Assembly: GCA_029204225.1 (NCBI GenBank)
Contig: CM055093.1
Span: forward strand, 34,792,525-34,856,524
Length of the DNA: 64,000 nucleotides
From: Diphasiastrum complanatum
Lineage: Eukaryota > Streptophyta > Lycopodiopsida > Lycopodiales > Lycopodiaceae
Direction of reading: 5' to 3'
The position numbers and the translations under genes were made by a program. The notes beneath the pieces were generated by a model. It was not told the origin of the DNA and made no database searches. It saw nothing but the letters and a program-made list of their open reading frames with translations. This document shows positions 1 through 11,515 of the stretch, piece by piece (positions within the stretch are counted from its first letter, which is position 1; every line of letters starts with the position of its first letter).

Positions 1-540
1 GTAGCCGCTTCTTCTTCTTAGGCTAGAACCTTCCAGGATTTGTCAAAAATTGTGCAGCCGTTTGTATCGAATTCGACCCTCCAACCTAAATTTGTGATTC
101 TCCTAACTGAGAGCAGATTCTTGGTCAGATTTGGAATGTTGAGAACATTGGACATCAACTTGACTTCACCTCTTTTGAATTCAACTCTGACTGTTCCTTC
201 ACCTTCGATTGAATGTGATGAGTTGTCCCCAAGTTGCACAACTCTTGTATGAGTGAATGACTTATAGTCTTTGAACCAGTTGCGATGGTGAGTCATGTGT
301 TGAGTTGCTCCGAAATCTAGATACCAGGAATCGATATCATGTTGTTCTCCGACTTTGGTTATGAAAGCAGCTTCATCTTCCTCTTGTTGCTGGATTGAGT
401 GACTGGTTGTTGCACTGTGTGCTTGTCGTTGGAACTGCTTCTTCTTTTCGTTGTTGTACTTCAAAGTTCAGCAGTCCTTGATTTCATGGCCAGTCCTCTT
501 ACAGTATCTGTAGAATAGTTTCTGCGGCGGACCGACGTCA
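1..540 (-). pseudogene. Ty1/copia polyprotein fragment (zinc knuckle, protease, pre-integrase)
   Basis: Reading right to left, the frame shows a degraded CCHC zinc knuckle (about 475-515), a Lys/Gln-rich linker, the protease motif DFGATQHMT and the copia pre-integrase block (LGDNSS, PNLTKNLLSV), then runs off the window start. Protease and pre-integrase belong to the copia gag-pol polyprotein of virus-like particles. Two breaks are visible. A TGA at 468-470 sits where the knuckle normally continues with Trp. The first knuckle Cys is Tyr at 510-512. The protease has DFG instead of the usual DSG. Homology to the copia layout fades beyond about 540. The fragment resembles the copies at 39.1 kb and 62.5 kb. 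Dead copy. Confidence 0.85.
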
Positions 541-978
541 CCAACTTATCATCAACCCTAAAAATAGCTGGACAATCAAATATCCCAAGGACGGTGACCA
601 ACTTTGTACATATACAAAGATTGGCATAAATAGCATTCAATGCCTGTAAGATATTTTTAAGACACTTGTAAATATATACTACTAAGATGAATCAAGCAAT
701 GTAAGGGTTAATCAAGTGGTGTTTTAACACGATCAGAATTCTTCTATAGCTAGCGTTATCACGCTCAGCAAGCTGAAGTTATTACTTCAAGCCATCGTAC
801 TCACTATTGATATTAATCAGAGTGCAGTTTTTGTCTCACTATTGTATTGTTCATTTGCACATTTCTGTATGAATCATTCATCTTGAATATTTCTGCTGCT
901 AACTGTTGCGTTTTCGATCCTACATGCCTATGCTCAAAGCCTCGAGCTTTTGTTGCAGGTCACCCAGGTTTTATGACA
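541..978 (+). repeat. Probable LTR end of the copia element at 979-1845
   Basis: No gene is seen here. The stretch ends in CA directly before a tRNA-Met-type primer binding site and a copia gag start, so at least its right part should be a 5' LTR. I could not place the left TG boundary. The part next to 540 may belong to the fragment on the left. Confidence 0.45.
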
Positions 979-988
979 TGGTATCAGA
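979..988 (+). other. Primer binding site (initiator tRNA-Met type)
   Basis: The sequence TGGTATCAGA complements the 3' end of plant initiator tRNA-Met. It lies immediately after a CA-ending LTR and 135 bp before the gag ATG, as in plant copia elements. Confidence 0.8.
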
Positions 989-1122
989 ATAGGCATTTCA
1001 ATAATCTGCATTTCTATTGCGGATTTATCAGTCTTGTTTCTATCAAGACGTCTTTCTAGCAAACGCGCATCCAACAATATTTCGACAATCATTGTTTCTA
1101 CCAACAATCTCGTTCAACCAAA

Positions 1123-1845
1123 ATGGATCCATCATCTAGTTCATCTCTCATTGACAAACTCGATGGTGATAACTACCATCTCTGGAAATTCAAGATGAAA
1201 GTTATACTACTAGCCAAAGAACTGTGGGACATAGTTGATGGCACAGAGCTCAAACCAGAAGGTGATGCAACCATCTTCACCAAGTGGAGATTGAGAGATG
1301 GCACAACATTTGCCATGATCACCCTCAACATCAAGGATACTCAGATCAGCCACATATGTGCTGCTCAGACTGCTAAGGATGCATGGGACATCCTAGCAAC
1401 CCTCTACGATATCAAGGATGTGACTTCTAAGCTACACTTGAGGAAGAAATTCTTCACCTTGAGAATGTCTGAGATGTAGAGAGTGTTTCGAGTCACCTCA
1501 ACATTTTCAAAAATCTTATGGAGCAAATGACTGGAACTGGCTCAGTCATAGAAGATTCTGATGCTCTCATACCTCTATTGACGAGTCTACCTGAAGCCTA
1601 CGGAAATTGGGTAATGGCAATTTCTATCTAGGAGCCTCACTCTATCAAAAGTAATTTTGCTGGTCCTACAAGAGGAGATCAGAAGATCTGTAGCCTCCTC
1701 AGGCTCAGGATCGAATCCTCAAGCTCTATATTCGAAAAATCAGAAGTTTAGATCCAAGAGATCTACAAAGTCAGGTTATACTAACAAAAAGAGCAACATG
1801 CAGTCTGGACCAAATTCCGGTTTAGAATCGAATTCAACCTCTTGA
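1123..1845 (+). pseudogene. Ty1/copia gag (UBN2-type) pseudogene
   Basis: The ATG at 1123 opens a 118-codon frame with the copia gag signature: KLDGDNYHLWKFKMK near the start, then WDIVDG, TAKDAWDILATLYD and LHLRKKFF. A TAG ends it at 1477-1479. Homology continues in another frame (LTSLPEAYGNWVMA, about 1480-1630), and after a further slip in a third frame (QEEIRRSV..., 1657-1845) ending in a Ser/Lys-rich stretch before where a zinc knuckle would be expected. Gag forms the retrotransposon particle. At least two frameshifts make it non-functional. It is the same family as the gag at 38.66 kb. Confidence 0.85.
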
Positions 1846-1846
1846 T

Positions 1847-2809
1847 CGTTCTGAAAAACTTGAAAAACCCGAAGGTCCCTATAGAGAGAAGGTAGAGAAA
1901 TGCAAAAAACCCGAAGGTAGGCCTGAAACTGATTCCAAGACATTCTGGCCACAGTGTCGCATTTTTCTTGAAGGTGCGAAAACTGCAAAGAAGGCGAAAA
2001 AGACGAAGGTGCCTTAAAAACGATTAAGGCACAAAAATCCCAAAGATAAAAATTGCAAAGGTCCGAAACATGTAGTCGGCCTTCGGTTTTCAGAATACTC
2101 ATTTCTTGAACGATTTGTTAAGGCTGAGCATAAGAAATCTAACAAAAGCAACGAGCAAATTATTAGAAAGCTTGCTATTGACCTTACCACGACTGTCGAT
2201 CAGAAGTTGAAAGGCATGCAACCAGGACCTACCCACACTTATTCAAGGAGAGAATCCACCTGGTGTCCACACTGCTCTAACAACCATACAGGAAATGAGT
2301 GCCCGCAGTTGAGACAGAGGTTAGAGCGACCTGCCCGATATTGCCATATTTGCAATATGAGTAATCACGATATCAACAAATGTCAATATAACCTCAGGAA
2401 CCAAGCAGCCTGCCGACCAACACCAAATCCCGTCCCATTGGTGCAACGTCAAGGTGCCTTGTCCCAACCACCGCTTAGATTGGCATTACCTCCCATTCCT
2501 CCCAGAACCCAAGGTTTAGTAGTACGAAATACACAACCAGCTGCTCATCAACAGCTGAACATGGTCGAAGTGACCGAAAAATCCTACTACCCTAGAGAGG
2601 AAGCACATGATTCTATTCTAGTATATTTCATAGACGGAGAGAACGATGACTTAGTGCCAATCTACGCCAATCAGCTTAGCTGCTATGGATGCAAAGAGAA
2701 CCATAGAAATGTTGGTAAATGTGGTGGTTCTCCAATAGGTGGTAAATGTCATCTTATATTAATCCTTTGGGAGTATTTGTGTTTAACAATAATAAACAAA
2801 ATAGTCTAG
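1847..2809 (+). pseudogene. Gag-like frame with two zinc knuckles, one internal stop
   Basis: One reading frame stays open from about 1847 to 2809 apart from a TAA at 2015-2017. The first part is rich in Lys/Glu/Pro. The middle carries two Cys/His knuckles: CPHCSNNHTGNEC (C-x2-C-x3-H-x4-C, around 2260) and CHICNMSNHDINKC (C-x2-C-x4-H-x4-C, around 2341). A Pro-rich segment and an acidic tail with further Cys residues follow. Such knuckles bind nucleic acid in retroelement gag proteins. It does not match the copia gag just upstream, so it may come from another retroelement or a captured gene. No promoter or intron could be assigned. Function not recognised beyond the knuckles. Confidence 0.5.
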
Positions 2810-3513
2810 AAAGCTATATGTTCCTCAACTTGATGCTTGTTCAAATACATTTTTATGAATGACAAAAGAAATAATTGTCATGGATGATTGCATTTAGTTT
2901 TTTGAAATTAACAGATATCTATAGTTTTTTGTTTTTCTTCAAGACTACCATGATGGGCCAAATCCATGATGTGTGTTCAATTGCATAGATGAAATTAATG
3001 TCAGGTAGCATAGTTAGCTCCTCTTGGATTAGTCAAACTTAATGTGGACTAGATTGATAAGATGTAGTCGTTAATGGTCTAGCACCTTATGTTGGATTTT
3101 TGTTTTTGATAGAAATCAATTGTAGTGAAGATCAGTTGTAGATTTATGTATATATATCTTTTCTTACATTCTGCAGTTTTAAACGCAAGTTCAAACAACA
3201 CTGAAGTTTGCATAGTTTTGACAATTTTCAAATTCAAAGGATTGTCGAACAAAATTGGAAGTTTGTTCGAATACTCAAAATAAGGGAACAAAAGGCATTG
3301 GCATTTTGATAGAAAATTGATAGAAGTTGAAGGTTGGAAAAACAAAAAATCACCTTGGCCAAAAAATGGGAGGAAAAAAACTAGTTATAAAGCCACTACA
3401 TAACTGCGTACAATACATTGTAAATCAAACCATTTCTATTGTGTTGTGGGCTTTGTATTCTTAAGTGCTTCTTTTTCGTTTGAGTCGCACTTGGAGAAAT
3501 GTAATTTGATTCT
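2810..3513. other. AT-rich stretch without recognisable gene
   Basis: I see no coding signature. A short minus-strand open frame at 3079-3345 has no recognisable motif and looks random. Confidence 0.5.
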
Positions 3514-3640
3514 CATTGGGACATATATCACCTACTAACCAAATACCTTCTCATTGGAACATATATCACCTACTAACCAATTACCTACATAATGGAACAT
3601 ATATCAACTACTAGCCAAATACCTACGTAGTGGCAACATA
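3514..3640 (+). repeat. 38-bp tandem repeat, about 3.3 copies
   Basis: Units at 3514-3551, 3552-3589 and 3590-3627 plus a partial unit share the core GGAACATATATCACCTACTA with a few substitutions. Confidence 0.85.
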
Positions 3641-4600
<960 letters not shown>

Positions 4601-4602
<2 letters not shown>

Positions 4603-5785
4603 AATTTGACAATCCAAAGATTATATTTTGTTCACAACACTTCCATGTACACTATTTTGATGAGAACCAAGACTTGAGCTTCGAAAATCCCACCATAACA
4701 AATCGGGAGAACCTATCTGGACTGCAACAGTTGCAATCGAAGTCTTTGTGCCGTCACGGTTGCCCACAGAGTGCAGTTTTTCACAATGCCAATCGCTGAA
4801 AGTAACGTGACAAATATTTTCTTGGATCGTAGTTGCATCAGCGATGCAAATGATTCTGGTCTCTTGTCCTAGCATTGAAGGTTGCTGCCAGTAGACCCCC
4901 ATTCAACGTTCCAAATGGCTTGAGGATGCAGCGATGGAGCAGCCTCAACAACTCAGCCATGAGCACCCTCAGCCGCGATGGTGGTGAAGACTAGTGGGCT
5001 TCCTTGCCTGGTGATCTCAAATCTGGACTGATTTGTGGGGCTCATGCAAATATCGCTAATTTGGATTTTCCGTGACGCCATAGATAAGCTTGTCCTCGAC
5101 CAACAAAGCGTCATCGTCAACGACAACAAACCAAAAGTAAAAAAGATAGTCGTTCATCTCTAGATTCAGGGTTGAGGAGTACTTGGAAGAGAACATAAAG
5201 ATAAAATATAAATATAGTATAATAAGGACAATCTGGGGCGAAGGAGAGGAAGAGGAGTAGGAGGCATGGCTTCTGTAGAGATGGAAAAGCGAGAAGACGC
5301 TTCGCCCGCCATAGCTACCTATCAAAATACAATAAAAAAGAAGAGAGCAAGAAGACGAAGGAGGCCCGATGGACAGGGAGACCCGCATCCCGCCTGCTCG
5401 CGATTGAGAGAAAGAGAGAGAGAACTGAGCGAGAGAAAGATAGAGTGCACGCGCGTTCTGGGGGGAAAAGAATTTAAAAGAGAGTGTGCGCCCAAAAATA
5501 TGAAAAAAAAGCGCTTTTACATGTTATTTTTCGCACGCATAGGACCTTTCAGTCGTTTTTTAGCTTTGACATTTTTGGCGGGCAGAGCGTGACATTTTTT
5601 ACGGCATGGCGACATTCTCTCTCTAAAATAGTTTTAATATATATGATAAATAAATTAATTAAAACAAATACGAAATTCATCTTCTATGCATACACGTCGG
5701 GATTAGAGCATGGATCTCTCTCCATTGCCACGTGTAACCAAAAACTATAAAACGTAACAAATAAAAGAATCTCAAAGTTAGATTC
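4601..5785. other. No recognisable gene; upstream flank of RPL23A
   Basis: A 93-codon minus-strand frame at 4621-4902 (GVYWQQPSMLGQET... at its start) has varied composition but no motif I recognise. A GA-rich patch lies at 5400-5450. The stretch 5600-5760 is AT-rich. Nothing else is supportable. Confidence 0.4.
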
Positions 5786-5791
5786 TGGGCC
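5786..5791 (+). promoter_or_regulatory. Site II-like TGGGCC element upstream of RPL23A
   Basis: TGGGCC lies about 320 bp upstream of the RPL23A ATG. Site II motifs (TGGGCC/T) are common in promoters of plant ribosomal-protein and growth genes, where TCP factors bind. Its role here is inferred. Confidence 0.35.
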
Positions 5792-5919
5792 AATAGCTGA
5801 TCGTCACATGGCAAAAGATTGGACCAAATCGCTCACACATGTGTTAGAAGATGATTGGGTCAGGGCCAAGGGTCAGGGCCAAACCACTCTCAGAGAGGCA
5901 CTACCTTTATTTTGTGTTG

Positions 5920-5941
5920 GGGGGGGGGGGGGGTGGGGGGG
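5920..5941 (+). repeat. G-rich homopolymer run
   Basis: A long G run with a single T interruption lies about 170 bp upstream of RPL23A. It could form a G-quadruplex on the coding strand or reflect polymerase slippage. Confidence 0.7.
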
Positions 5942-6027
5942 CGCCGCTTTGGTCACATGGAAATTAGAGAAGAAAGGGGAGACAGGACCATGAGGCTCCC
6001 TGCCCTAAAGCTTCATAGAGTTATAAT

Positions 6028-6036
6028 TTAGGGTTT
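6028..6036 (+). promoter_or_regulatory. Telo-box (TTAGGGTTT) in the RPL23A promoter or leader
   Basis: TTAGGGTTT, the complement of AAACCCTAA, lies 70 bp before the start codon. Telo-boxes near the transcription start typify plant ribosomal-protein and translation-factor genes. This agrees with the gene downstream. Confidence 0.65.
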
Positions 6037-6106
6037 CTGTCGCCTTTTCAATCATCTGTTAGTGTTTCTGGTGAGAGGGCGTTGGATCTTCCCAGCGGCG
6101 GCAGCG

Positions 6107-8223
6107 ATGGCTCCCCCAGCGCGAGGTATGTATCTGCACACATCCGTTCTTGTGAAATCTCATCATTTCACTACGTTTTTGTGGTTTGATTCATTCTAAC
6201 ATTCCTTTGCGAAAAACTTTCTCGCTTGAAAGCAGAATAATATGTTTCAAAACCTTTGTATAGTTTCTTTCTTGGTCTGTTTGTTTTGCTTGATCTCATA
6301 AGCGGCGTAGTGTTTCTTGTAGAGATTATTTGTGGCTGTTCCCCCTTCTTTTTCGTTAGTATACAGTTACGCTTTAATTCATAGCCATGTATGTAGCAAG
6401 ATTGAAATTGCAAGTTGATTTGGATGATGGATAGCATAAAGAATGACTTGTGTGTAGAATTAGGGCCATCAAAGTAGGAGAGAGGGAACTCAATGCCAGA
6501 AGATAACAGATGAGGGGATACTTATAACATTTTTGCATCAGATTATTATTCAAATATATGATAATGCGTGGTTCCAGTAAGTTTGGTATGTGTTGACAGC
6601 TAAGCCTTGATGTGTATTCGGCTTCTCCGTCACCCAGATGTATTTTTGTAGCCGTGTTGCTCACTCTCTAGATCACAACTTCGAAAGCGAGGTTCCATCT
6701 ATTCAATGAGGATGTGAAGAATATTTATTTTTACACACAATAGTACTGTTATAGCCCTTTGTGATTTTTTTCTTACCTTGATTAACTGATTAGGCTATAT
6801 TTCTCTATCTAGTTGTGTTTAGCTTAACTTTGCACGCTGTAACTCAACCTACTTACAGTACATTATTTTGCATCGTTCGGGATTGAGTTTTGCTTGCCTG
6901 CTTGTAAATGTGCAGCAGGTAAGCCAGACCAGAAGTCTCAGGCCGCGAAAGCCGCAAAGGCTGTCAAGGCGCAGCCTACTCTCAAGAAGAAACATCGTAA
7001 GGTTAGAACTTCGGTTACCTTTCATAGACCTAAGACTTTGAAGAGAGCTAGGGCACCCAAGTACCCGCGTTTGAGTGCTCCACCTAGGAACAAGCTTGAT
7101 CACTATGAGATCCTTAAATATCCTTTGACGACCGAGTCTGCCATGAAGAAAATTGAAGACAACAACACTTTGGTTTTTATTGTGGATGTGCGTGCCACCA
7201 AAAAGAGCATCAAAGATGCTGTGAAAAAGATGTATGACATCCAGACAAAGAAGGTCAATACATTGATAAGGTGTGCCTTTGTAAAACGTTTTTGGTTTTG
7301 GCAATGCTATTTGTTTTTGGGCTCTCTTGAGTTTGTATGCCTGAACTAAGCATATGTCCTTTGTATTTTGTTTAATGTATGTTGTACACCATTGCTTTAA
7401 TGGGAATGCTTTGGTTAAGTCTTGTTCATTATGGAGGAATGCTGGCTTGTTTAAAATAAAGAAGTGAAACCAGTAACAAGGTCATTCTATACCTCTTATA
7501 ATGAATGTGCTAATTAATTTCACCAATATTTATTTTATGGAAGAGATGTATGACATCTACAGAAAGGTAAATATATTGATAAAGTAGGCTTTTAAATAAT
7601 TGTTACTTTGAATTGCAATGTTAATGTTTGTGTGTTGTGTCTTTCTTGGGTCTGTATGCCTCCAGAAAGCAGATGTCCTTTGTATTTTGGTGAAAGTATG
7701 TTGTACAGTGCTGCTTGGACTGCTTATCATAACAGCTACAATATCTTGTTGGTTAAGTCTTGTTCAGTATGTGAGTTGTCTCATGATGCGTTTCTTTTTG
7801 TTTGCTGATATCTCCTGCTATTTTTTATTTGTAGTAAATGGCCCTTCACAAAACATCATGCATTTTGTTTTAACGTGATATTGTAATTTGCAAGCCAACT
7901 GTATTTGAGCACTTTAAAGTGAAGTGTTTTCACGTTGTTCCGTACAAAGTTTGTGCTTTGACAGTGCAACCAATGTGAAGGCTCATGTTAGCTTTCTAAT
8001 CTTTTGGACAACAATAATTTTTGTTAGGTTCATAATTGAGCACGTTTTATGCAAGTATAATCAATTATTGTTGCATATGTTCATGACTAATTTATCTTTA
8101 GCTCATACTAATAGTTTGCTTACACCTGATGCTCACAGGCCGGATGGACAAAAGAAAGCCTATGTAAGGTTGACACCTGATTACGATGCTCTAGATGTAG
8201 CTAACAAAATTGGAATTATATGA
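6107..8223 (+). CDS. RPL23A: 60S ribosomal protein L23a (uL23), three exons
   Basis: Exons are 6107-6125, 6916-7270 and 8139-8223, joined by GT-AG introns, giving 152 residues. The protein is a core component of the large ribosomal subunit, binds 28S/5.8S rRNA and sits at the tunnel exit, where nascent-chain factors dock. The basic Ala/Lys-rich N-terminal extension is followed by the conserved block [17 protein letters not shown], then [50 protein letters not shown] and the C-terminus [18 protein letters not shown], all diagnostic of plant L23a. The length matches the family. Exon 1 encodes only the first six codons and one base. The acceptor at 6915/6918 is a NAGNAG pair, so an Ala may be included or skipped. 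A telo-box lies just upstream. The gene looks intact. Confidence 0.97.
7543..7775 (+). repeat. Decayed duplicate of RPL23A exon 2 end plus intron 2 start
   Basis: Inside intron 2, GAGATGTATGACATCTACAG and the following approximately 230 bp resemble 7227-7430, which is the last exon 2 codons plus the first part of intron 2. Shared blocks include TGTATGCCT, ATGTCCTTTGTATTTTG and GGTTAAGTCTTGTTCA. The exon-like part reads [13 protein letters not shown] then TAG. The equivalent of the donor has changed from AAGGTGTG to AAAGTAGG. It is a vestigial internal tandem duplication, not an exon. Confidence 0.8.
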
Positions 8224-9671
8224 AGGATTTTTAATAGATTTCATAGGATTGAGCTGTTAGGAATTCGTCGTAGAATATTCCCAAGTAGTTGAGCATCCAA
8301 GCATTTACATACTACATTATTGTTGTTAGCTTGCTCGGCAATTCAAGCTTCATGATGACTTCTTACACATGTCAAGTTTTGAATTGGATAACAACTTTTT
8401 GATTTTACATCTGGTTAATATTTTGAATTTTGGTATTATTTGATATCTCTCAAAACTTGCCTCTTGCATTGAAAGTGTCCTACATAGTTGAGATTTGACT
8501 TGGGTCTTGATTGCCTCAAGTTTTTTCCCTTATTCAACTCAGTTGGGCACAATAATTGCTACATTACTAGTAATTTCTAATTACTCTATAGTTCAATCTA
8601 GTTTCATGATAAACATGACTGCTTTAGTTTAAGTTTTTTTTTGCTTGCATTAACTAGCAACACTTTCATGTTCAAAACCCAACATAAAACTCATGTGGGA
8701 GGTAAACTCATGAAAAATTGCAAGAATGGCTAAGTTCTTAGTCATAGCTTCAAAGTCGGAAGGTGCGCATTTTAAGTTAAAGCTTTGAATGGTTTTAAAA
8801 CTATTTTGGTTGAACTTTTAGAGACAAAATGTGCATAGTTAAACTTTGAATGGTCTTAAAACTATTTTAGAGACAATGTGCATGTGAATGAATAATTTTA
8901 AATTCAGCGATGGAAAGTTCATGTCAATGAATATTTTTTACATGTCAATGAATATTTTTTACGAAGAAAACTTCACACTGCCATTACGCACTTGAAGGCC
9001 TGACAGCCTTGGGCCTTCCATCATGATCGGCCTTGCCTTTAGTCTCTTGCCCTTAGGCCTTTTGTCCTTCTTGGGTGCCTGTCTCGCTCTGTTGCCCTCA
9101 GGCAAGGGCGGGGCTTGTACTCAGTCTCTTACCCTCGAGCAAGGCCTCCCAGACGGAAGGCCCTTGAACACGGCTCTTCCACTTCTCTTAAAAGTAAAGA
9201 GTTGGGATGCTTTGCCAAACCATGTTGAGGGAGTTGGGATGCTTTGCCAAACCTTTTCCATGTCCATTGTAGAGGAGGGGGAAGTCCCAATTCAGAAGAT
9301 CTTTATCATTCACTTGTCCTTGGAAGCTAGAGTGGGAATTCGATTCTCGGTTTCTCCTACCAAATTTACCCCCAAGCATATGCAATTTAACTATGGCTCC
9401 ATCTCATGGTAGCTTCGTTCATTTTTTGAAATTAATGAAGAAATTGACGACGGAAGGAACACTGTTATAAATAAAGGTGATCTACTAGGCATTCTAGAAT
9501 TATCTATCTTGTGGGGAAGTCTATATTTGGGGCAATCATTGTCACTTTGTTGATTGCCATGGGAAATAGAAGGAAAAGTTTATTGCTCTTATTAATAAAA
9601 GATGGGAGAATCCATCAGGTACAAATGGGTGTATGTGGAAAGTAAAGGTAGAAGGCAAATGTAGATGATGT
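8224..9671. other. RPL23A 3' flank and intergenic DNA
   Basis: AT-rich 3' flank, with a local duplication of ATGTCAATGAATATTTTTTA around 8911-8961. An open frame at 9023-9412 begins in a C/T/G-rich patch of repeated GGCCTT-like words and shows no domain, so I do not treat it as a gene. Confidence 0.4.
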
Positions 9672-9955
9672 TAGAAAAAACTGACAATGTAGCTTGAAGC
9701 GAACCATTGGCTAAAATAGTCGCAGTTTTGGGTAGTGCAAGAAGATGCGAAGTGGTTGTTCTTACAATCAAGACGTATCAAAGTATTGCAAGTGCTTGTA
9801 TATGTTGTAAAGTGGTAGAAATATGTCGATGATAGGACATTGATATGTAAAGTTGGGTCACCACGTCCTTGACAATTCCTTGCGTACCCTACACAAATAG
9901 ATAGAAAATTATCGAATTTCTTATGCAGATACCCATAAATTTCCAAAGCAAGTGG
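9672..9955 (-). pseudogene. Non-LTR retroelement 3' end fragment (C-terminal region)
   Basis: The minus-strand translation begins EIYGYLHKKFDNFLS and later has NCQGRGDPTL. This parallels ETYGCLHKKFDDFLSSCAG...LQGRGASPLS in the copy at 46.75-46.96 kb. Nucleotide similarity continues to about the stop of that copy and a little beyond. In the other copy this segment follows a Cys/His finger and a nuclease-like region, so it is the extreme C-terminus of a non-LTR polyprotein. It is truncated and out of frame in places. The fragment overlaps the 71-bp duplication at its 5' side. Confidence 0.7.
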
Positions 9956-10073
9956 AATTAAATCTTTCCCATGAGCACCATGACAATAATTTCATTCTTT
10001 ATCCCATAAATTTCCAAAGCAAGTGGAATTAAATCTTTCCCATGAGCACCATGACAATAATTTCATTCTTTAT
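9932..10073 (+). repeat. Perfect 71-bp tandem duplication
   Basis: Positions 9932-10002 and 10003-10073 are identical by eye, starting CCCATAAATTTCCAAAGCAA. Perfect identity suggests a recent event. Confidence 0.95.
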
Positions 10074-10682
10074 CCAAGCTGCTTGAGAAGCAGCAATGTC
10101 TTGCATAGTGGAAATTTGGCAAAGGAGGCCCAACCACAAAGGCTGCAAATAATCGCCAATAACATCTCCAATAGTGGGATTTTTGTTCACATGAAAGAAC
10201 AAATTTTTGCAGTGATGAGAATTAGACATAGGCAACATGTGTGCTTGCTCTTGAACAACATAAAAGCTACATTTATCACCATGGAATCACATGTCCCAAA
10301 GTGATCTCCATTAGAGAGGCACCACAAGGTGGATACTAAGAGAATTAAGAGAGTGACCACAAGAACTTTTTGTCAAACTTACCAACATCGGATAAGACAA
10401 TCCCAATCTAACTCAAAGAGCTGTGACCAACATTGAAGGAAGATGCAAGAGTGGAATAACAAACTGTGCAAGCCAAGCTAAAGGAAACGAAGTCCAAGTC
10501 ACATCAAAAGGTGCAAAATCTCAAAGGTAGGCAAAGAAGCTCACACAAGTGGAGGAATGAGACCTTTGGCCCCTTGAAGATGTTGAAAAAAGATTACTTG
10601 TTTCCACCTGAATTAACAAGAACATGCCATTGACCTACTAAAACGAGAAATTAGTGCAGACCTTGTGCTTAGGATCTTCAAG
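10074..10682. other. No recognisable gene
   Basis: Unique-looking sequence between the duplication and the copia remnant. No coding signature found. Part may be degraded retroelement interior. Confidence 0.4.
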
Positions 10683-10890
10683 AAAGGTCAATTTTGAAGG
10701 AGTCTTATACATTCCTAGCATCACTAAGAATCTACTTAGTGTTGAAAAATGGTTGATAATGATTTTTGTGTGGGATTCACTTCTAATGATCGTTACATAA
10801 AGAAGAAGGGCACAGTTATTGCTAAAGTCACTAGACTTGGAAAACTTTACAAGTTAGATGCTTTTGTTTGTGAAAGTACAGCAAAAAGGA
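10683..10890 (+). pseudogene. Copia pre-integrase fragment
   Basis: The forward translation shows NFEGVLYIPSITKNLLSV, then after a small deletion FCVGFTSNDRYIKKKG and AKVTRLGKLYKLDAF. This is the block between protease and integrase in copia polyproteins. Protease and integrase are absent on either side. It belongs to the same truncated element as the RNase H remnant at 11305. Confidence 0.8.
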
Positions 10891-11304
10891 CAAAAAATGG
10901 ATCTAAATCAGATCCACAAGAGTGATTGGGTGTTAGATTAGATTGATCTACCAATCTACACAAGACTAGACACCTTTTAGATCAAATCTACATGCATAGA
11001 TCTAATAAGAACAATCAAAATTGATCAAACTACTACTTGCTTGTTTCACACGTGTGAAAATTTGTCAGAGTATGAACAACCAGCAGAGAATGATGTTTAC
11101 TAAGCTTAGAACTCAATCGATTCACAAAATCACAAGACAAATGTAGAGATTGCTCAAAATTGCTCCCAAAACCAAGATTTCACTTCATTAGTTGATTCAA
11201 GCCAAATGAGAATCACATCAAACTTGGCACGTGGTCCATGACTTCCAAGATCAAGATTTAAGGCACCTCCTTGATTTTGGGTGATTTTCCAACATCTTGC
11301 ATCA

Positions 11305-11473
11305 AATCCAATTTTCCATGCAAGGTCCAAACACATAGAGATTTGTCATCACTAAGATGCAAGCAAAGGAGATCTCTTTGGAACATGTATCAAGTAGTGA
11401 GTGTGTGGCTGATATACTCACTAAACTTCTTCAAAGAGCAGCATTAATAAAGTTAAGAACATCTCAGGAGTGA
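11305..11473 (+). pseudogene. Copia RNase H C-terminal fragment
   Basis: The translation shows NPIFHARSKHIEI, then after a frame slip EISLEHVSSSECVADILTK, the canonical end of copia RNase H, closing with TGA at 11471-11473. A purine tract and an LTR start follow. Integrase and reverse transcriptase are missing between this and 10.89 kb. Confidence 0.85.
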
Positions 11474-11515
11474 TTAGTAGATCTATGTTAGATCCAAACT
11501 AGTTGTGAGGAGGAG

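Noticed and set aside
6849-7304. 151-codon minus-strand frame opposite RPL23A exon 2
   Set aside because: Exact antisense shadow of a conserved ribosomal protein exon.
9023-9412. 129-codon plus-strand frame starting with a hydrophobic stretch that looks like a signal peptide
   Set aside because: The start lies in a repetitive GGCCTT/TCTTGCCC-rich patch and no domain follows; composition explains the hydrophobicity.
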